Below, in pieces: positions 25,382-35,076 of a stretch of 64,000 nt of DNA (position 1 is its first letter; the number at the start of each line of letters is the position of its first letter). Below the pieces are notes generated by a model. It was not told the DNA's origin, searched no databases, and saw nothing but the letters and a program-made list of their open reading frames with translations. The DNA comes from DATFTF01 sp963825175. Lineage in GTDB: Bacteria > Acidobacteriota > Thermoanaerobaculia > UBA5066 > Gp7-AA6. A program made the translations under genes and the position numbers. The DNA lies in assembly GCA_963825175.1 (NCBI GenBank), contig CAWGSA010000002.1:1054001-1118000 (forward strand), in the 5' to 3' direction.

Positions 25382-25837
25382 TCAGGACTTGCCGAGCTTC
25401 AATTTCAAGTATTCGCCCACCAGGATCGAGGCGGGATAGAGAACCTCCTCCTCCATCTGGGCGTGGAGGATGAGCTTCCTCGCGTACTGGGCGTACCCGG
25501 TGTATCCCTCGGCGCTCGCCGCCTGGAGGAACTTCTGCAGAGCTGCGACGATCAACTTGTGCTCGTCCAGCATGCGGGGAAGCTCCGCCTTGAGGAGCTC
25601 GGTCTGCTGCAGCACGCTGGCCATCTCGGTGGCGATCTCCCCCCGCGCGAGGCGGGGCAGGAGCGACAGGGGAGGAATCCCAAACTCCTCCTCCAGCAGA
25701 ACGTGGGGAAACAAAACCTTCACGACGCCCTTGGCCGCGGTTCCCGTTTCTCCGCCGAGCTTCGTGGCCTTGACCATCTCCTCGTGGAGCTCCTCGTGCG
25801 CCATTTGCAGGATGTGGGGAAGTTCCGCTTTCTGCAT
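25382..25837 (-). CDS. Hemerythrin-like protein
   Basis: 151 residues. Helices with MAHEELHEEMVKATKLGGET, FPHVLLEEEFGIPPLSLLP, MLDEHKLIVAALQKFL and HAQMEEEVLYPASILVGEYL carry the His/Glu ligands. Similarity to the neighbour is in the metal-binding pattern rather than overall sequence, so they are distant relatives. ATG 25837 is preferred over the earlier ATG 25900 because AGGAGG lies at the right distance. Confidence 0.8.
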   Translation of the reverse strand: MQKAELPHILQMAHEELHEEMVKATKLGGETGTAAKGVVKVLFPHVLLEEEFGIPPLSLLPRLARGEIATEMASVLQQTELLKAELPRMLDEHKLIVAALQKFLQAASAEGYTGYAQYARKLILHAQMEEEVLYPASILVGEYLKLKLGKS

Positions 25838-25916
25838 GGTGTCGCCTCCTGGGGACCGCGTTGGGTGCAAGTCCGGGAGAGATTCCGCGGGGGCCATCAT
25901 GGCGCAGGCGCCACTC

Positions 25917-26153
25917 TCAGTCGAGCCCCTTGCGTCCGCCGGTCTCCGCTTCCAGAGCGGCGCGGCGCGTCGCCGCGGACGGGAATCGGTAGTGTCCGCC
26001 CGGCGTGCGGACGGCCTGGAGAAGACCCTGGCGCGCCCATCGGGTCACGGTGGATGGCGCCACGCCGAAGAGCTCGGAAACCTCCAGCCGCGAGAGGAAT
26101 CGTCGCTCCTCAGCCGTTGAGGAAGATGGATCGCTCTCTTTGGTCGCGTGCAT
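25917..26153 (-). CDS. BldC-like (MerR-type) HTH protein
   Basis: 78 residues. The DNA-binding core FLSRLEVSELFGVAPSTVTR...WARQGLLQAVRTPGGHYRFP is nearly the same as in the protein at 37543-37782. Single-domain BldC-like proteins bind direct repeats cooperatively. ATG 26153 is chosen over ATG 26195 because the longer form would start inside box h. No ribosome-binding site precedes ATG 26153, and the box centre is 42.5 bp away, so the message may be leaderless. Confidence 0.8.
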   Translation of the reverse strand: MHATKESDPSSSTAEERRFLSRLEVSELFGVAPSTVTRWARQGLLQAVRTPGGHYRFPSAATRRAALEAETGGRKGLD

Positions 26154-26187
26154 GAACCGATTTTCGCGGACGCCTGAATCGGGCGAA

Positions 26188-26203
26188 TGATTCAATCAGA
26201 TCA
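26188..26203. promoter_or_regulatory. TGATT-N6-GATCA palindrome (box h)
   Basis: TGATT-CAATCA-GATCA, centre 42.5 bp upstream of ATG 26153 of the BldC-like gene. It is downstream of nosY, so it marks a separate promoter for the HTH-hemerythrin unit. Confidence 0.65.
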
Positions 26204-26256
26204 GATCGATGCCGGCGGCTTTTCGGGCCGGACGGGGCGTCCGGAAGCCGCTGGCG

Positions 26257-27074
26257 TCACAGGTCCGTCTTGCGCAGGCGCCACGTCGCGACGGCGATGG
26301 GTCCGGCGATCCAGAAGAGAACGGAGAGCGCCACCAGGAGCTGCGCCCGCGCCGCCCCGCGCGTCGCGCGCAGAAGCGCGAGTGATGCCGCGCCGAAGGC
26401 CGCCGTCCCCTGGATCGCCAGCAGGGTGCCCGTCCGCACGGCGTCGACGGGATTGACGAGCGTTGCCGTGATGAGGAGCCGCGATGCGCTTCCGGAGGGG
26501 AGCAGGGTCGCGGTGCCCAGGGCCGCCACGTCGAAGAGCACGACCGCGACGAACCAGGCGATCAGCGCGAAGGCGACCGCGCGCGCCCGGCCCCCGATCC
26601 TGCCGGAAGCGAGGGCGGCCGCCACTCCAAGGAAGATCGCCGTCAAGGCGAGGGAGGCGCCGAAGAGAAGCGCGTAGGCGCCGACTCCGAGCTCGCCCGG
26701 AGCGCAGGAAGATCACGACTCCCGCGCCGCCCAAGCCCGATCGCTTGCGCCGCGGCGAGCGCGGTGAAGAGTCCGAGGAGCCGGCCCAGCAGGATCTGTG
26801 CCGGGCAACCGGCTGCGAGAAGAGGAGCTCCGCCGCGCCGCGTTCGGGAGAAAGGGTCAAGACCCCGATCATCAAGGAGGTCAGCGGCACGAGCAGGAGC
26901 ACGAGCTGGACCAGCGAGGCCGCCGAGCGGGCGAAGTCCTCGACGCCGCGGCCGCCTGAGAGGACGTAGCCCGAGGACGCCACGCCCAGAGCGAGCGCCG
27001 CGAAAACCACGGCGAAGACCTGGGTCCAGCGCGACCGGACGGCCAGGGTCAGCTCCTGGCGGGCACAGAGGCAT
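26257..27074 (-). CDS. nosY: NosY-type ABC transporter permease (frameshifted)
   Basis: The N-terminal half (ELTLAVRSRWTQVFAVVFAA, LVQLVLLLVPLTSLMIGVLT, SPERGAAELLFSQPVARHR) is in one frame. The C-terminal half (FLGVAAALASGRIGGRARAV through GPIAVATWRLRKTDL) is in another, with a scrambled join near 26650-26800. About six membrane helices in total. It is the permease of the NosDFY system, which supports copper-site assembly on NosZ. The proposed start ATG 27074 needs a one-base correction. It is last in the nos run. Confidence 0.75.
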
Positions 27075-27124
27075 CCAGGTCGACTGGGGCCGTGAACCGG
27101 GCGCGGCGGCGGCCGAGGGCATGT

Positions 27125-27569
27125 TCAGCGGCCTTCCGGCGGGCCGCCCGGTCCGAAGATCGCGCCGGCGGCGACGGGTGTCCCGCCCCCGCGGCAGGGT
27201 CCGGTCGCGGGACGCGCCGTCGCGTGCGCGATCCAGTGCGAGCCCATCGGCGTCTCGAGGCCGCGCGCGTGTAGACGGCGTCGGAAGCCCGTACCCACGA
27301 TTTCGTGCGATGGTCGGCGACGTACGCGATCGCTCCTCGCGGAGCGGCGGGGACCGCGCCAGGAAATCGCGCAAGCACGCGATGTCGTCGAAGAACCGGG
27401 CCTCTTCTCCCGGAGCGACGATCTGGGCGGCGAGGCTCGCGTCGGAAACGGGCATGCGGCAGGAGCCGCAGGTCTCGTTCCGCGTGTCGAGGGCGGCCGG
27501 GTTGGGCGGTCCTCCGGCGCAGGCGCCGAGCGCCAGAAGCGTGGCCGCCACTGCGAGGACTCGCTTCAT
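27125..27569 (-). CDS. nosL: NosL copper chaperone lipoprotein (frameshifted)
   Basis: Lipoprotein signal MKRVLAVAATLLALGACAGG with a lipobox Cys. Then the Cu-binding motif NETCGSCRMPVSDASLAAQI and FFDDIACLRDFL. Continuation in other frames gives AIAYVADHRTKSWVRASDAV and the C-terminal TPVAAGAIFGPGGPPEG, stop at 27125. Two frame changes. NosL delivers Cu(I) to the periplasmic NosD/NosZ machinery. ATGA overlap with nosF. Confidence 0.8.
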
Positions 27570-28511
27570 GGCTCCGTCTCCGCGTCGGCGCGTCCCCGCG
27601 TCTCCGCCCCGGGTTCGCTCCCCTCGACCAGCTCGCGATAAAGGGAATCGAGCCGGGCCTCCTCGGCCACGAGGTTGCGGATGTCCGCTGCCCGCTGCCC
27701 GCACGACGTCGAGCACCCGCGGTCGCTCGGCCGCGGTCCGGGTACGACGAGCTCGTCTCCCGACCAGGCCGCCCGGGGCGCGAGCGGCGGAACTCTCGCC
27801 AGCAATCCGGGGACCGGCCGGGCGAGGCGCAGGCGCATCGTTCCGCGCTCGGCGAGGCGGTCGGAGAGCTCGCTGCGGGAGAGCTCGCGGCGATTCTCCC
27901 GCCGATCAAGAGAAGGAAACGGTCCGCGAGCCGTTCGACGTCGCCCAGCTGGTGGGAGGTGAAGAGAAGCGTCCGCCCATCGCGCCGCCGGCGCTCGACC
28001 AACCCGTAGAACGCGCACAGGCCATCGGGGTCGAGAGCGGCCGTCGGCTCGTCCAGCAGCAGGAGCGGGGCGTCGGGAAGCGCGGCCACGGCCAGGCCGA
28101 GCCGCTGCACCATGCCCGCCCGAGTAGGTCGCGATCGAGCGGGAGGAGGCGCCGTTCAACGAGGCCAGGCGCAGGACCTCCGGGACGCGGCCGGCCTCGA
28201 CGCCCGCGCAGCCGCCGGTAGAACTCCAGGACCTCCAGGCCGGTCAGGGCATCGGGAAAGGAGACTCGCTGGGGAAGATAGGAGAGCGTCTGGCGCGCGG
28301 CCGGGTCGGACGCTTCTCGTCCCGCGGCGCCGATCCACACGTGACCCGACGTCGGTCGGATCAGGCCGGCCCCGCCCTTGAGCGTCGTCGTCTTTCCCGA
28401 GCCGTTGGGGCCGAGCAGAGCGACCGCCTCTCCGGCCTCGACGGCGAAGGACACGGACTCGACCGCGACTCGATCGCCATAATGCTTGCCGAAATCTTCG
28501 AAGCGGATCAT
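27566..28511 (-). CDS. nosF: NosF-type ABC ATPase (frameshifted)
   Basis: Walker A LLGPNGSGKTTTLKGGAGLI in the first frame from ATG 28511. The signature and Walker B (LLLLDEPTAALDPDGL) and H-loop (LLFTSHQLGDVERLAD) are in a second frame. A third frame holds the C-terminal domain ending at the overlap with nosL. About 315 codons, normal for NosF. It powers NosY and is part of the copper-sulfide site assembly system. Confidence 0.82.
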
Positions 28512-29866
28512 CGGCGCCCTCGGAAGAGCGTCGCCAGGCCACCGGCGAAGGCGAACGCGGAGCCCGCGACACCCGCCACGTCGGGGCGGCCGGTGCGCCG
28601 CTCGGGGCGCGGCACGGCCGGGAGCGCGGGAGGGCGCGCCAGCGGTGAATGGTCTTCCACTGGAAGCGGATCGAGGACCGGGAACGCCCTCTCGGCCATG
28701 CCCAGCGCCGCCGCGGCAAATCCCTGGGTGAAGAGATCGGCGGCCGTCAGGTTTCCCCGGAGGTGATCGAAGACCGAGGAGAGCGGTAGGGCCGGTCCGT
28801 GCGGCCGTCGCCGTCCAGGTCCGGCTCGCCGTTGTCCGACCAGTAGTTGCCGTCGAATCGCGTGTCCGTGCGGCGGCCGACCAGCGTCAAGGGCGTCAGG
28901 TTTCCGACGAAGGAGTTTCCCTCGAAGCCGTCGTTGGCGCAGGAGTCGTACAGGACGATGGCGGAGTCGGACTCCGCGATGACGTTTCCGCGGAACACGA
29001 TCGCCGGTCGAGCCTTCGAGAAAGACTCCTCTGGCGTTGTCGGCGAGCAGGTTCGATTCGGCCAGAACCTCGTCGCAGGACTTGAGCAGCAGCCCGACCG
29101 AGGCAAAGCCCCGGTTGTGCAGGAAGCGATTGCGCCGGAAGACGATCCGCTTGGAGTACATCAGGGCCGCTCCGGCCGCGCCGTTGGCGAAGAGGTTGTC
29201 CTCGAAGAGGTTGTCGTCGGAGAACATGTAGTGGACGCCGTACCTCAGATCGCGGGCGACGTTGCCGCGGATCACGCCGTGCGGCGAGGATTGGATGTAG
29301 AAACCATCCCTGACTGCGGTGATCGTGTTACCCGACAGAGCGAATCCGTCGGTGTTCCAGACGTGAATGCCGCTTCCCTTCTCGCCCGGGTCCTTGCCCG
29401 GGATGCCCCGGATCGTGCAGCTCTCCACCCGGGAGCCGGGGGCCTCCCGAAGATAGACGCCGAAGAGGGTTCCCGTAATCCGGCAATCGCGCACGACCGC
29501 GCCCGGCGCGGCCACGTGGACCCCGGAGGTGTCCTGCATCAGGTCGCCGCCGCCTCGACCGTCGATGTCGAAGCCTTCGATGCGGACGTCCTTGCCGCGC
29601 ACGCGGACGACGCTGCCCGCGCCGGAGCCGAGCAGCCGCGGGCGCCCGCGGCCGGCGAGAACGATCGGTTTGTCCAGGATCAAGTCCCCGACGTACGTGC
29701 CCGGCCCGATCGAGACCGTCGCTCCGGGCGGCGCCGCGTCGATCCGCGACTGAATCGGCGAAACACGCGACGCCGGGGGCCGCCCTTCCAGACCTGCCGC
29801 ACCGGCCGCGGGCATCTCGTCGCCAGAGACCATCAGAGCCAGCGCGATGAGCGCCGGAACGATCAA
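28508..29866 (-). CDS. nosD: NosD periplasmic right-handed beta-helix protein (frameshifted)
   Basis: Signal peptide (LIVPALIALALMVSGDEMPA) then parallel beta-helix repeats: VRVRGKDVRIEGFDIDGRGG, DCRITGTLFGVYLRE, GIHVWNTDGFALSGNTITAV, YGVHYMFSDDNLFEDNLFAN, FDGNYWSDNGEPDLDGDG. A C-terminal hydrophobic region follows. Two frame changes near 29030 and 28780. TTG 29866 overlaps the upstream stop. NosD is required for NosZ maturation. Confidence 0.82.
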   Translation of the reverse strand: MIVPALIALALMVSGDEMPAAGAAGLEGRPPASRVSPIQSRIDAAPPGATVSIGPGTYVGDLILDKPIVLAGRGRPRLLGSGAGSVVRVRGKDVRIEGFDIDGRGGGDLMQDTSGVHVAAPGAVVRDCRITGTLFGVYLREAPGSRVESCTIRGIPGKDPGEKGSGIHVWNTDGFALSGNTITAVRDGFYIQSSPHGVIRGNVARDLRYGVHYMFSDDNLFEDNLFANGAAGAALMYSKRIVFRRNRFLHNRGFASVGLLLKSCDEVLAESNLLADNARGVFLEGSTGDRVPRKRHRGVRLRHRPVRLLRQRRLRGKLLRRKPDALDAGRPPHGHAIRRQLLVGQRRAGPGRRRPHGPALPLSSVFDHLRGNLTAADLFTQGFAAAALGMAERAFPVLDPLPVEDHSPLARPPALPAVPRPERRTGRPDVAGVAGSAFAFAGGLATLFRGRR

Positions 29867-30513
29867 CCGGCCACCCCGGCCTGCGCCGCCTCGCCCGACC
29901 GGGCCTCGCGCCAGGCCAGAAGACCGGCTCCCAAGAGGACGACGGCCGCAGCTCCCAGGGCGTAGGAGGCGATTCCGGGGTAAGAGTAGACGTCGAAGTT
30001 CGCGAGCTTGCGATGGCCGAAGAGGGGCGGCATGAACGGAGCGACCTTGACCGCTGCCGTCGGCGCGAGGCTGTGGCCGTAGTTGTAGAGCTTGTAGGCG
30101 AACGACCACAGCGAAAAAAGCCCGAAGTAGATGTACAGGACCAGCATATCGACCACCGTGCTCAGGTTGCCCAGGATCGCCCCACGCAGAAGGAGAAGGG
30201 CCAGGCCGCCGACCACGAAGGGAATCCATTTGAACTCGGCGAAATCCGCGGCCACGATGTCGCGCATGCCGATGTAGTGGTTCAACACGTTGATCTCTTT
30301 GATGTCCTGGCCCCCGTTGCCCCCGACCAGCTTGTAGCTGTAGATGGAGAGACGCAGGCCGTCGGGATACTGGGGAGCGAACATCGTCAATTTCCAGAGC
30401 GGTGCCAGGTAGGCGGGGACCAGCAGCAGCGCCGCCACGACCAGGAGGCCTCGGGGCCCCAGGCCGATCGGCTCGGCCAGGAAGCGGCTGCTGCGCTCGA
30501 ACAGGGCTTTCAT
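29863..30513 (-). CDS. nos-cluster membrane protein
   Basis: 216 residues with four or five membrane helices (LVVAALLLVPAYLAPLW, FVVGGLALLLLRGA, MLVLYIYFGLFSLWSF, and a C-terminal helix). Conserved-looking loops KLTMFAPQYPDGLRLSIY and VLNHYIGMRDI are typical of a protein found between nosZ and nosD in clade II (Sec-dependent) nos clusters, where its role is unknown. ATG 30513 follows AGGGGAAC-like sequence on the coding strand. ~80 bases separate it from nosZ. Confidence 0.8.
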   Translation of the reverse strand: MKALFERSSRFLAEPIGLGPRGLLVVAALLLVPAYLAPLWKLTMFAPQYPDGLRLSIYSYKLVGGNGGQDIKEINVLNHYIGMRDIVAADFAEFKWIPFVVGGLALLLLRGAILGNLSTVVDMLVLYIYFGLFSLWSFAYKLYNYGHSLAPTAAVKVAPFMPPLFGHRKLANFDVYSYPGIASYALGAAAVVLLGAGLLAWREARSGEAAQAGVAG

Positions 30514-30593
30514 AGGGGAACTCCTCTCCAGATCCGGGGCGGCGGGGCCCCAACGACCCCGCCGTTTCGGTTCGATACCCGAGGTCTTCGGCT

Positions 30594-32441
30594 CTAGCCC
30601 TTGCCCTTGACGATCAAGTAGCCCTGCATCTCCTGGTGGAGGGCGGAGCAGAAGTTCGTGCAGTAGTAGGGGAACACGCCCGGCTTGTCCGCCTTGAACG
30701 TGACCACCTTGGTCTCGCCCGGGTCGCAAACAATATTTATATTGTAATCGAGCAGCCCGAACCCATGGATCTCGTCGGTGGTCTGCTCGATGTTTGTCAA
30801 CGCGATCTTCACCGTGTCTCCCTGATTCACCTCGATGGCGGTGGGGGTGATCGTGGAGCGCACCAGCACGACTTTGGCCAGCACGTTGGAGCCCTCGCGA
30901 GTGACGCCGGCGTCCTTGACATCCCAGATTGCCAGCGGATTGGTGCTCTGGTCCTTGGGGTAGACCTCGATGGGGTGAAGCTTTTTGGCCTCGATCATCT
31001 GGGCGTAGTGCGGCTCGGGTTCGGTGAAGGCGTCGTAGATCAGCTTCATCTTCTCTTCGGAGATGTCCACGAGCTGCGAGGACTCCGGCTGCGAGGGCCC
31101 GACCGAGAGGTGCCGGCCGTGGGAGAGCTTGTTCAACCCGACCAGGTACTTGCCCTTGGGCGAAACGGTGTCTCCCTCCGCCGCGCAGAGGTGGCCGATG
31201 TTGTAGGACATCGGGACCTTGTCCACGACCTCCCAGGTTCCCAGCTTCCACTTGGCGATGGCGCTGTCGAGAAAGAGCGAAGTGTAGGCATAGCCGTCGG
31301 GGCCGAACTGGGTGTGGAGCGGTCCTAGCCCCACCGGGATCTCGGCGTCTTTGATGTCTTCGTACTTCAGGACCGGGATGCCGTCTTCTTCTCCGGTGAA
31401 GTCCTTGTTGCGGATCGCGGTCTGGACCTTCTCGAAGTTGAAGGCGGTGGTGACGCCCTGGAGCTTGCCAGAGCCGATGATGTACTTGCCGTCGGGAGAG
31501 ACGTCGACGCCGTGGGGAGACTTGCCGCAGGGCATCAGGTAGACGATGCCGGGGACCTTCTTCGGATCGAGGACCTTGACGCCCCCGATCATGTCCCCCT
31601 TCCCTTCGGCGATGGCCTTGGCCGCGGTTCGCCAGTCGACCGCGGCGATGTAGTCGCGGTCCCGCTGCGAGGCGGTGACCTCGAGCTTGCCGGTGGCGCG
31701 CTCGGCGTTGTAGCAGGTGAAGAAGACCCAGCCGTCGGAGACCTTCTTGCCGGCGTCGCCCAGGTCGTAGTCGAAGGGGGGCATCAGGATCTCGAAGCCG
31801 TAGGAGATCTCGCCGCTCTTCGGATCGATCTTCATCGCGGCGACGACGCCTTTGTACTCCGAAGCGTACTGCTCGATCGGCTTGGTCGTCCCCTTGGGAA
31901 TGGGAATCGAGAAGCGCGTGCCCATCAGGGCGTACTCGGTGTTGGGGGTCACGAACGAGGAGGCGTGGTTGCCGGAGACGTTGGCCACCGGGCCGAAGAT
32001 CTGCTTGGTCTTGAAGTCGCGCAGGTCGATGCGCGCGATGCGTCCGTTCATGTCGTTGATGAAGAGCCAGCGGCCGTCGTAGTCGCCGTTGGTCTCCGAG
32101 AGCGCCGGATGGTGAGCGTCGCCCCAGGTCAGGTTGCCCAGCATCTTCTTCGACTCGTCGTCGAAGCCATAGCCGGTGCCCGGGTACGGCGTGAAAACCG
32201 GAATCGTGGAGAGGTGGCGCATGGAGGGAACGCCATAGACGTAGACCTGGCCGGAGTGCCCGCCCGAGGAGAACAGATAGAACTCGTCGAGATCGCCGGG
32301 CGCCACGTAGGTCTTCTGCGCGGCCACGGCCAGGTCGGAGGCTCCGGCGGGGCTCTTCTTGCTGCCCTTGGGGGCCGACGGAGCGCAGGAGAGCGCCACG
32401 GCCGCGGCGAGGCCGATCCACAGAATGAGTGTCCTTTTCAT
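30594..32441 (-). CDS. nosZ: Nitrous oxide reductase (clade II, Sec-type)
   Basis: 615 residues, intact. The signal peptide MKRTLILWIGLAAAVALSC has no twin-arginine, so export is by Sec, and Cys19 may be lipidated. The seven-bladed propeller carries the CuZ histidines (GDAHHPALSETNGDYDGRWL, NVSGNHASSF, PCGKSPHGVDVSPDGK, GPLHTQFGPDG, MSYNIGHL). The C-terminal cupredoxin domain has the CuA motif CTNFCSALHQEMQG. It reduces N2O to N2 in the periplasm. Directly upstream on the same strand are a five-heme cytochrome c, cytochrome b and Rieske protein, the likely electron route. Confidence 0.97.
   Translation of the reverse strand: MKRTLILWIGLAAAVALSCAPSAPKGSKKSPAGASDLAVAAQKTYVAPGDLDEFYLFSSGGHSGQVYVYGVPSMRHLSTIPVFTPYPGTGYGFDDESKKMLGNLTWGDAHHPALSETNGDYDGRWLFINDMNGRIARIDLRDFKTKQIFGPVANVSGNHASSFVTPNTEYALMGTRFSIPIPKGTTKPIEQYASEYKGVVAAMKIDPKSGEISYGFEILMPPFDYDLGDAGKKVSDGWVFFTCYNAERATGKLEVTASQRDRDYIAAVDWRTAAKAIAEGKGDMIGGVKVLDPKKVPGIVYLMPCGKSPHGVDVSPDGKYIIGSGKLQGVTTAFNFEKVQTAIRNKDFTGEEDGIPVLKYEDIKDAEIPVGLGPLHTQFGPDGYAYTSLFLDSAIAKWKLGTWEVVDKVPMSYNIGHLCAAEGDTVSPKGKYLVGLNKLSHGRHLSVGPSQPESSQLVDISEEKMKLIYDAFTEPEPHYAQMIEAKKLHPIEVYPKDQSTNPLAIWDVKDAGVTREGSNVLAKVVLVRSTITPTAIEVNQGDTVKIALTNIEQTTDEIHGFGLLDYNINIVCDPGETKVVTFKADKPGVFPYYCTNFCSALHQEMQGYLIVKGKG
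30730..30745. repeat. AT-rich palindrome ACAAT-N6-ATTGT (copy 2), inside nosZ
   Basis: ACAAT-ATTTAT-ATTGT, encoding Tyr-Asn-Ile-Asn-Ile-Val next to the CuA domain with codons AAT ATA AAT ATT GTT, very unusual for this gene. Confidence 0.6.
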
Positions 32442-32499
32442 CTTCCTTCCTCCTTGATCTCGATTGCGAAACCTGCCTTCGTCGAGGGGAACGAGGCCG

Positions 32500-33719
32500 T
32501 CAATGCGCTGGCCCGCTCCCGCCGCCTTTCTGCTTTTGGAATTCCGCGAACGCCTCGCGCAGCTTCTCCACCGCGACCTTCTTCTGCTCGGGCGAGAGAA
32601 TGATCTGGCGCGAGAGCACCACCGACATCGTTCCGGTCGGAGCGGCCAGGAAGTCGTCGATCGTGCGGCCGAAGCGCGACTGCACGTCCTCGACGGCGGT
32701 GGAAAGGTCCGGCCCGATCTGCGCCGGGCTCTTGACGCCCAGGGCCTGGATCGAGTGGCAGACGAAGCAGCCGGTCTTGACGAACCAGGCGCCGGGCCCT
32801 GTCTTCATCCGCGCCTCTTCGGCCACTTCCTCGGGAGTCTGCGGGTCGGTGCGCGGCGTGCCCGGGCGGTAATCCGCGGGGATCGGCGCCTTGCGCCACG
32901 AGACCGCCAGCATCGCCAGCGACTGCGCCTCCTTGGTCGTGAAATGGAAGTTAGGCATGACGGTGTCCTGCACCAACGCGCGGGGATCCTTGAAGTGCGC
33001 GACGTGCCAGGCGAACGTCGTCTTCTGCCCCGAGAGGTGGCTGTAGTCGTATTGCTCGGCGGCCTTGTCGCCGACGTAGGTCAGGTCCGGGCCGATCGTG
33101 CCGCCTCGCCCGTTGATCACGTGGCAGGCGCGGCATCCCTTGTCGTGCACCAGCTTCTTCGCGACGTTGACGAAGTCGGCGCCTGCCGTCTCGCGGTCGT
33201 AGCGGTGGCACGTGTTGCAGTTCATCTGGATGAGCGCCTTCTTGTCGTCGGCGATGGTGTAGGCTTCGCCCAGCGCCGATCCCAGGAGCGGCTCCTCCCA
33301 GTGCTCGACCGGTCCATGCGCCTCCGCGGTATCGACGGCGTACCCCTGGCCTCCGTGACACGCGGTGCACCCGAACCGCTCGATCGGGTGGTTCTTCAGC
33401 GGCGCCGCCGGATGCGAGCGGTACGGTTCCTCCGCGTTTTCGAAGCCCTTCCAGTACACCGCCTGGTGGCAGGTGACGCAGCGGTCGGCGCGGCGCAGGT
33501 CGGCACCCAGATCTGCTGCACGCCCGAGGTCACGCTCTTCGCCTTCTCGGCGCCGTACTTCTCGGCGACCTGCTGGCGGAACGCGTACTGGTAGTAGCGC
33601 CAGTCGTGCTTGCGGTCGCTCCACGCGAAGAGGGTGGTCGAGACGATCAGGACCACGCCGACGACGGCCAGGATCGGACGATCGACCTTCGGAAATGGAG
33701 AGTCGGTGCGCTTTTCCAT
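32500..33719 (-). CDS. Membrane-anchored pentaheme cytochrome c (one frameshift)
   Basis: N-terminal anchor ILAVVGVVLIVSTTLFAW, then five heme motifs: RCVTCHQ, GCTACHGG, NCNTCHRY, GCRACHV and GCFVCHS. The last two domains look like class I cytochromes (MPNFHF as a possible Met ligand region). A frame change near 33500 (IWVP to DLRRADRCVTC) joins the anchor to the heme part. It probably carries electrons from the cytochrome b/Rieske complex to NosZ or another periplasmic acceptor. It lies 59 bases upstream of nosZ. Confidence 0.85.
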
Positions 33720-33720
33720 G

Positions 33721-35062
33721 TCAGATCCTCCCCGGCAGCTCCGGCCACGGCTGCCATGGCCAGTAGAAGTGCCAGTAGGGCCCGCGCAGGAACGTCCCGA
33801 CGACGATCAGGATCAGGACGGCGAGCGCCAGCGCGAGGAAGACTCCGTTCTGCGCCCGGCGGCTCCTCGGGAACCAGGCTCCCGCCGCGGCGGCGGGGCT
33901 TCGGTCGAGCCAGGGCCACAGGGTCAGAAGCAAGAGCAGCGCGCCCGGCAGGAGCACGCCCCCCAGGAACGCGCCGTTGATCGTGAACGACCCGATCCGG
34001 AAGGTCGTGTCGGTGACGATCTCCTGAAGCCAGAGGAAGTACCAGGGTGCCTTGGCCGGATTGGGAGTGACCAGCGGAGTTCGCGGGCTCTTCCAGAGGG
34101 GAACGCAGGAAGACCGAGAGGATGCTGACGACGGCGATCGTGCCGAGGACGACGATGGCGGCCCTGCGGATCAGGTCCGGGACGGAGTTCACCGTCGTCT
34201 CGCGCGCCTCGAGCGTCGTGGTCCGGATCGCGGGAGACGTTCCGCGCGCCACGCCCAGGAGCGTGTAGGTCTTCGTCTTCGACGGCGTGGTCTCCCGCGC
34301 CTGCGCGGGCGCGGCGTCACGGTCGGCGCGCGCCAGCCCTCCGTCCTTGCGAATCCGCCACATGTGGAACAGGAAGAGGCCGGCCACGCCGCCCGGCAGG
34401 AGCAGGACGTGGAGCACGTAGAAGCGGATCAGCGTCGGCTGCTCGATCGTCCGGCCGCCGATCAAGAGCTCGCGGATGGTCGGGCCGACCCAGGGAATCG
34501 AGGAGGCGATGTTCGTTCCGACGGTCACGGCCCAGAAGGCGAGCTGGTCCCAGGGGAGCAGGTAGCCGGTGAACGAGAGAAACAGCGTGGCCAGCAGCAT
34601 CGCCACACCCAGGACCCAGTTCCACTCCCGTTTCTGCCCGCGCCCCGACCCGTTCTTGTAGGCGCCGGTCAGAAACACGCGCGCCATGTGGAGGAAGACG
34701 ACCGCGACCATCAGGTGCGCGGAGATGCGGTGCACCGCTCGAATCCAGAAACCGAACGTGGTCACGTACTCGATGTCCTTGACCGAGGCGTACGCCCGTT
34801 CGACCGATGGGACGTAGAGGAACAGCAGCGGGAGGCCGGAGACCGTCAGCAGCAGGAGAAGCGCCGCCGAGACGGTGCCGAGCCACCAGGAGTAGCTCCA
34901 GGAGAGCGAGCCCTTGTGGCTCTTGGCCGGGAACCAGTGGAGGAGGAAGTTGGAGACGACGGCGTCTCCCGATTCTCGGTCCGAGGCGGGCCGAAAGCTC
35001 CAGAATCGCCGCGGGTGGACGCCGGGCGAGGCGTCGGGCTGCGGTTGGCGGTTGGCGCTCAT
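33721..35062 (-). CDS. Cytochrome b, bc-type complex (one frameshift)
   Basis: About 445 residues. The N-terminal four-helix part with heme ligands (FWIRAVHRISAHLMVAVVFLHMAR, LRFYVLHVLLLPGG) and quinol-site GYLLPWDQLAFWAVTVGTNI is in one frame. The C-terminal part (VLLPGALLLLLTLWPWLDRS, ending WPWQPWPELPGRI) is in another; the join is near 34090. Quinol oxidation at the positive-side site would feed the adjacent Rieske protein and pentaheme cytochrome. ATG 35062 lies just after the Rieske gene. Confidence 0.88.
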
Positions 35063-35076
35063 GACGTCGTGCTCCT

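Noticed and set aside
32454..32467. Sequence resembling an FNR site just before nosZ
   Set aside because: Only one half-site is good and it is about 13 bases from the start codon, too close to act as an activator site.
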